64,000 nt of DNA from contig NFUV01000002.1 in NCBI GenBank assembly GCA_002127295.1, positions 248,001 to 312,000 of the forward strand. Reading direction: 5' to 3'. The notes under the pieces were generated by a model. That model was not told the origin of the DNA, searched no databases, and worked only from the letters and a program-made list of their open reading frames with translations. Of this stretch, positions 63,433 through 64,000 are shown in pieces. The position numbers and the translations under genes are program-made. The first letter of the stretch is position 1. Each line of letters opens with the position of its first letter. This DNA is from Chitinophagaceae bacterium IBVUCB2. Its GTDB lineage: Bacteria > Bacteroidota > Bacteroidia > Chitinophagales > Chitinophagaceae.

Positions 63433-63999
63433 TTATTTCAATGCCAATACCACAACGGAAAACGGTGGAAGTTTAACAGAAAGATTGTTTCCATTCATCG
63501 TTGCTCCATTAAATACTGCAGGTTTTATCTTATCAGAATTTTCGAATGTATTATAGTCTTGTATTTTTCCTGATTGAAGAATTCTGCCGGTTAGAGATCT
63601 TGCGGATAAACCCCCAAGATCAATTTTCATTTCCTGTGCATTATTAGCATCCATGTTCACTAATGATATATGTATTATTCCGTTTTTGTCTTTCGATGCG
63701 GAAGCGGAAACAGCTTGTATCTTTTTATCTCCCAGCGCATAATCTTTACTCGTTATAGCCAGTGGTATCATCAAAGCATCCTGGTGCACATTGTACATCT
63801 CCATTACATGATAGGTAGGAGTAAGTACTATTTTTTCTTCTTTAGTGAGAATAACGGCTTGTAAAACATTTACGATTTGTGCAAGGTTCGCCATTCTCAC
63901 CCGGTCGCAATGATTATTAAAAATGTTCAACGACAAGCCTGCAATCATCGCATCCCGCATTGTATTTTGCTGGTAAAGGAATGCACCATTAGTGCCCGG
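63433..63999 (-). CDS. GH51 alpha-L-arabinofuranosidase (5' part outside window)
   Basis: Only the last 189 or so residues are inside the window; the frame stays open to the edge beyond the Met at 63960. The visible part shows the end of the catalytic barrel (QNTMRDAMIAG, DRVRMANLAQIVNVLQAV) and the C-terminal beta domain (ending LPPFSVVVLALK). These are hallmarks of GH51. The catalytic Glu residues lie upstream of the edge. It removes alpha-L-arabinofuranose from arabinoxylan and heads the tight - strand operon. Confidence 0.88.
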   Translation of the reverse strand, partial: PGTNGAFLYQQNTMRDAMIAGLSLNIFNNHCDRVRMANLAQIVNVLQAVILTKEEKIVLTPTYHVMEMYNVHQDALMIPLAITSKDYALGDKKIQAVSASASKDKNGIIHISLVNMDANNAQEMKIDLGGLSARSLTGRILQSGKIQDYNTFENSDKIKPAVFNGATMNGNNLSVKLPPFSVVVLALK

Positions 64000-64000
64000 T

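Noticed and set aside
1-64000. tRNA, rRNA, CRISPR array, prophage or intact insertion sequence
   Set aside because: I found no spaced direct repeats, no transposase or integrase frame, and no tRNA-like cloverleaf. This was by reading only, so short RNA genes could be missed.

Overview
The window looks like chromosomal DNA of a Bacteroidota bacterium, most probably of the Chitinophagaceae. The pointers are a SusC/SusD pair, many secreted glycosidases with lipoprotein or Sec signals, a protein with a type IX secretion C-terminal domain, AT-rich DNA, little use of Shine-Dalgarno sites, and small proteins of kinds common in that family. I see no rRNA, tRNA, CRISPR array, prophage or intact transposon. 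The genus is not determinable from what I can see.

Region 1 (1-11.5 kb) is an oxidative sugar-acid module. On the + strand lie a PQQ dehydrogenase with an inserted cytochrome c domain (cut by the window edge) and a secreted cupin protein. On the - strand lie an exported SMP-30 lactonase, an exported RraA-fold protein, a Tat-exported enolase-superfamily acid-sugar dehydratase, a second exported RraA-fold protein, a BASS-type Na+ symporter, a gluconokinase and an AraC regulator. Five of these enzymes carry export signals or are of a periplasmic type. This suggests that oxidation, lactone opening, dehydration and perhaps aldol cleavage all happen in the periplasm, with the transporter bringing in the product.

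Region 2 (11.6-38.4 kb, + strand) is a polysaccharide utilization locus: SusC, SusD and a terminator, then alpha-ketoglutaric semialdehyde dehydrogenase, an arabonate/xylonate-type dehydratase, an esterase and an FAH-fold 2-keto-3-deoxy-sugar-acid dehydratase. After these come GH3, GH31, GH127/146, GH95 and three GH43 enzymes in tight succession, then a lactonase-like lipoprotein and a small secreted protein. The enzyme set fits a heavily decorated (glucurono)arabinoxylan. The cytoplasmic genes fit the Weimberg (non-phosphorylative) pentose pathway.

Region 3 (38.4-54 kb) is a mixed housekeeping and stress region: a DUF2383-type four-helix protein with a frameshifted 3' end, a DUF4397 lipoprotein, a small alarmone hydrolase-like HD protein, an M23 lipoprotein peptidase, a T9SS cargo protein, two overlapping tiny membrane-protein genes, Ku and LigD (end joining), DUF4112, several small charged proteins, a large KatE-type catalase and a SemiSWEET transporter.

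Region 4 (54-64 kb, - strand) is one tight eight-gene run. In transcription order it holds GH51 (cut by the window edge), a deacetylase-CE15 fusion, a Tat-exported GFOR-like oxidoreductase, a second dehydratase, a lipoprotein lactonase, a second FAH-fold enzyme, GH10 xylanase and a GntP-type transporter. Together regions 2 and 4 can take xylan to pentoses, oxidize these in the periplasm, import the aldonates and convert them to 2-oxoglutarate. There are two dehydratase/FAH pairs, perhaps one for D-xylonate and one for L-arabonate, but only one semialdehyde dehydrogenase.
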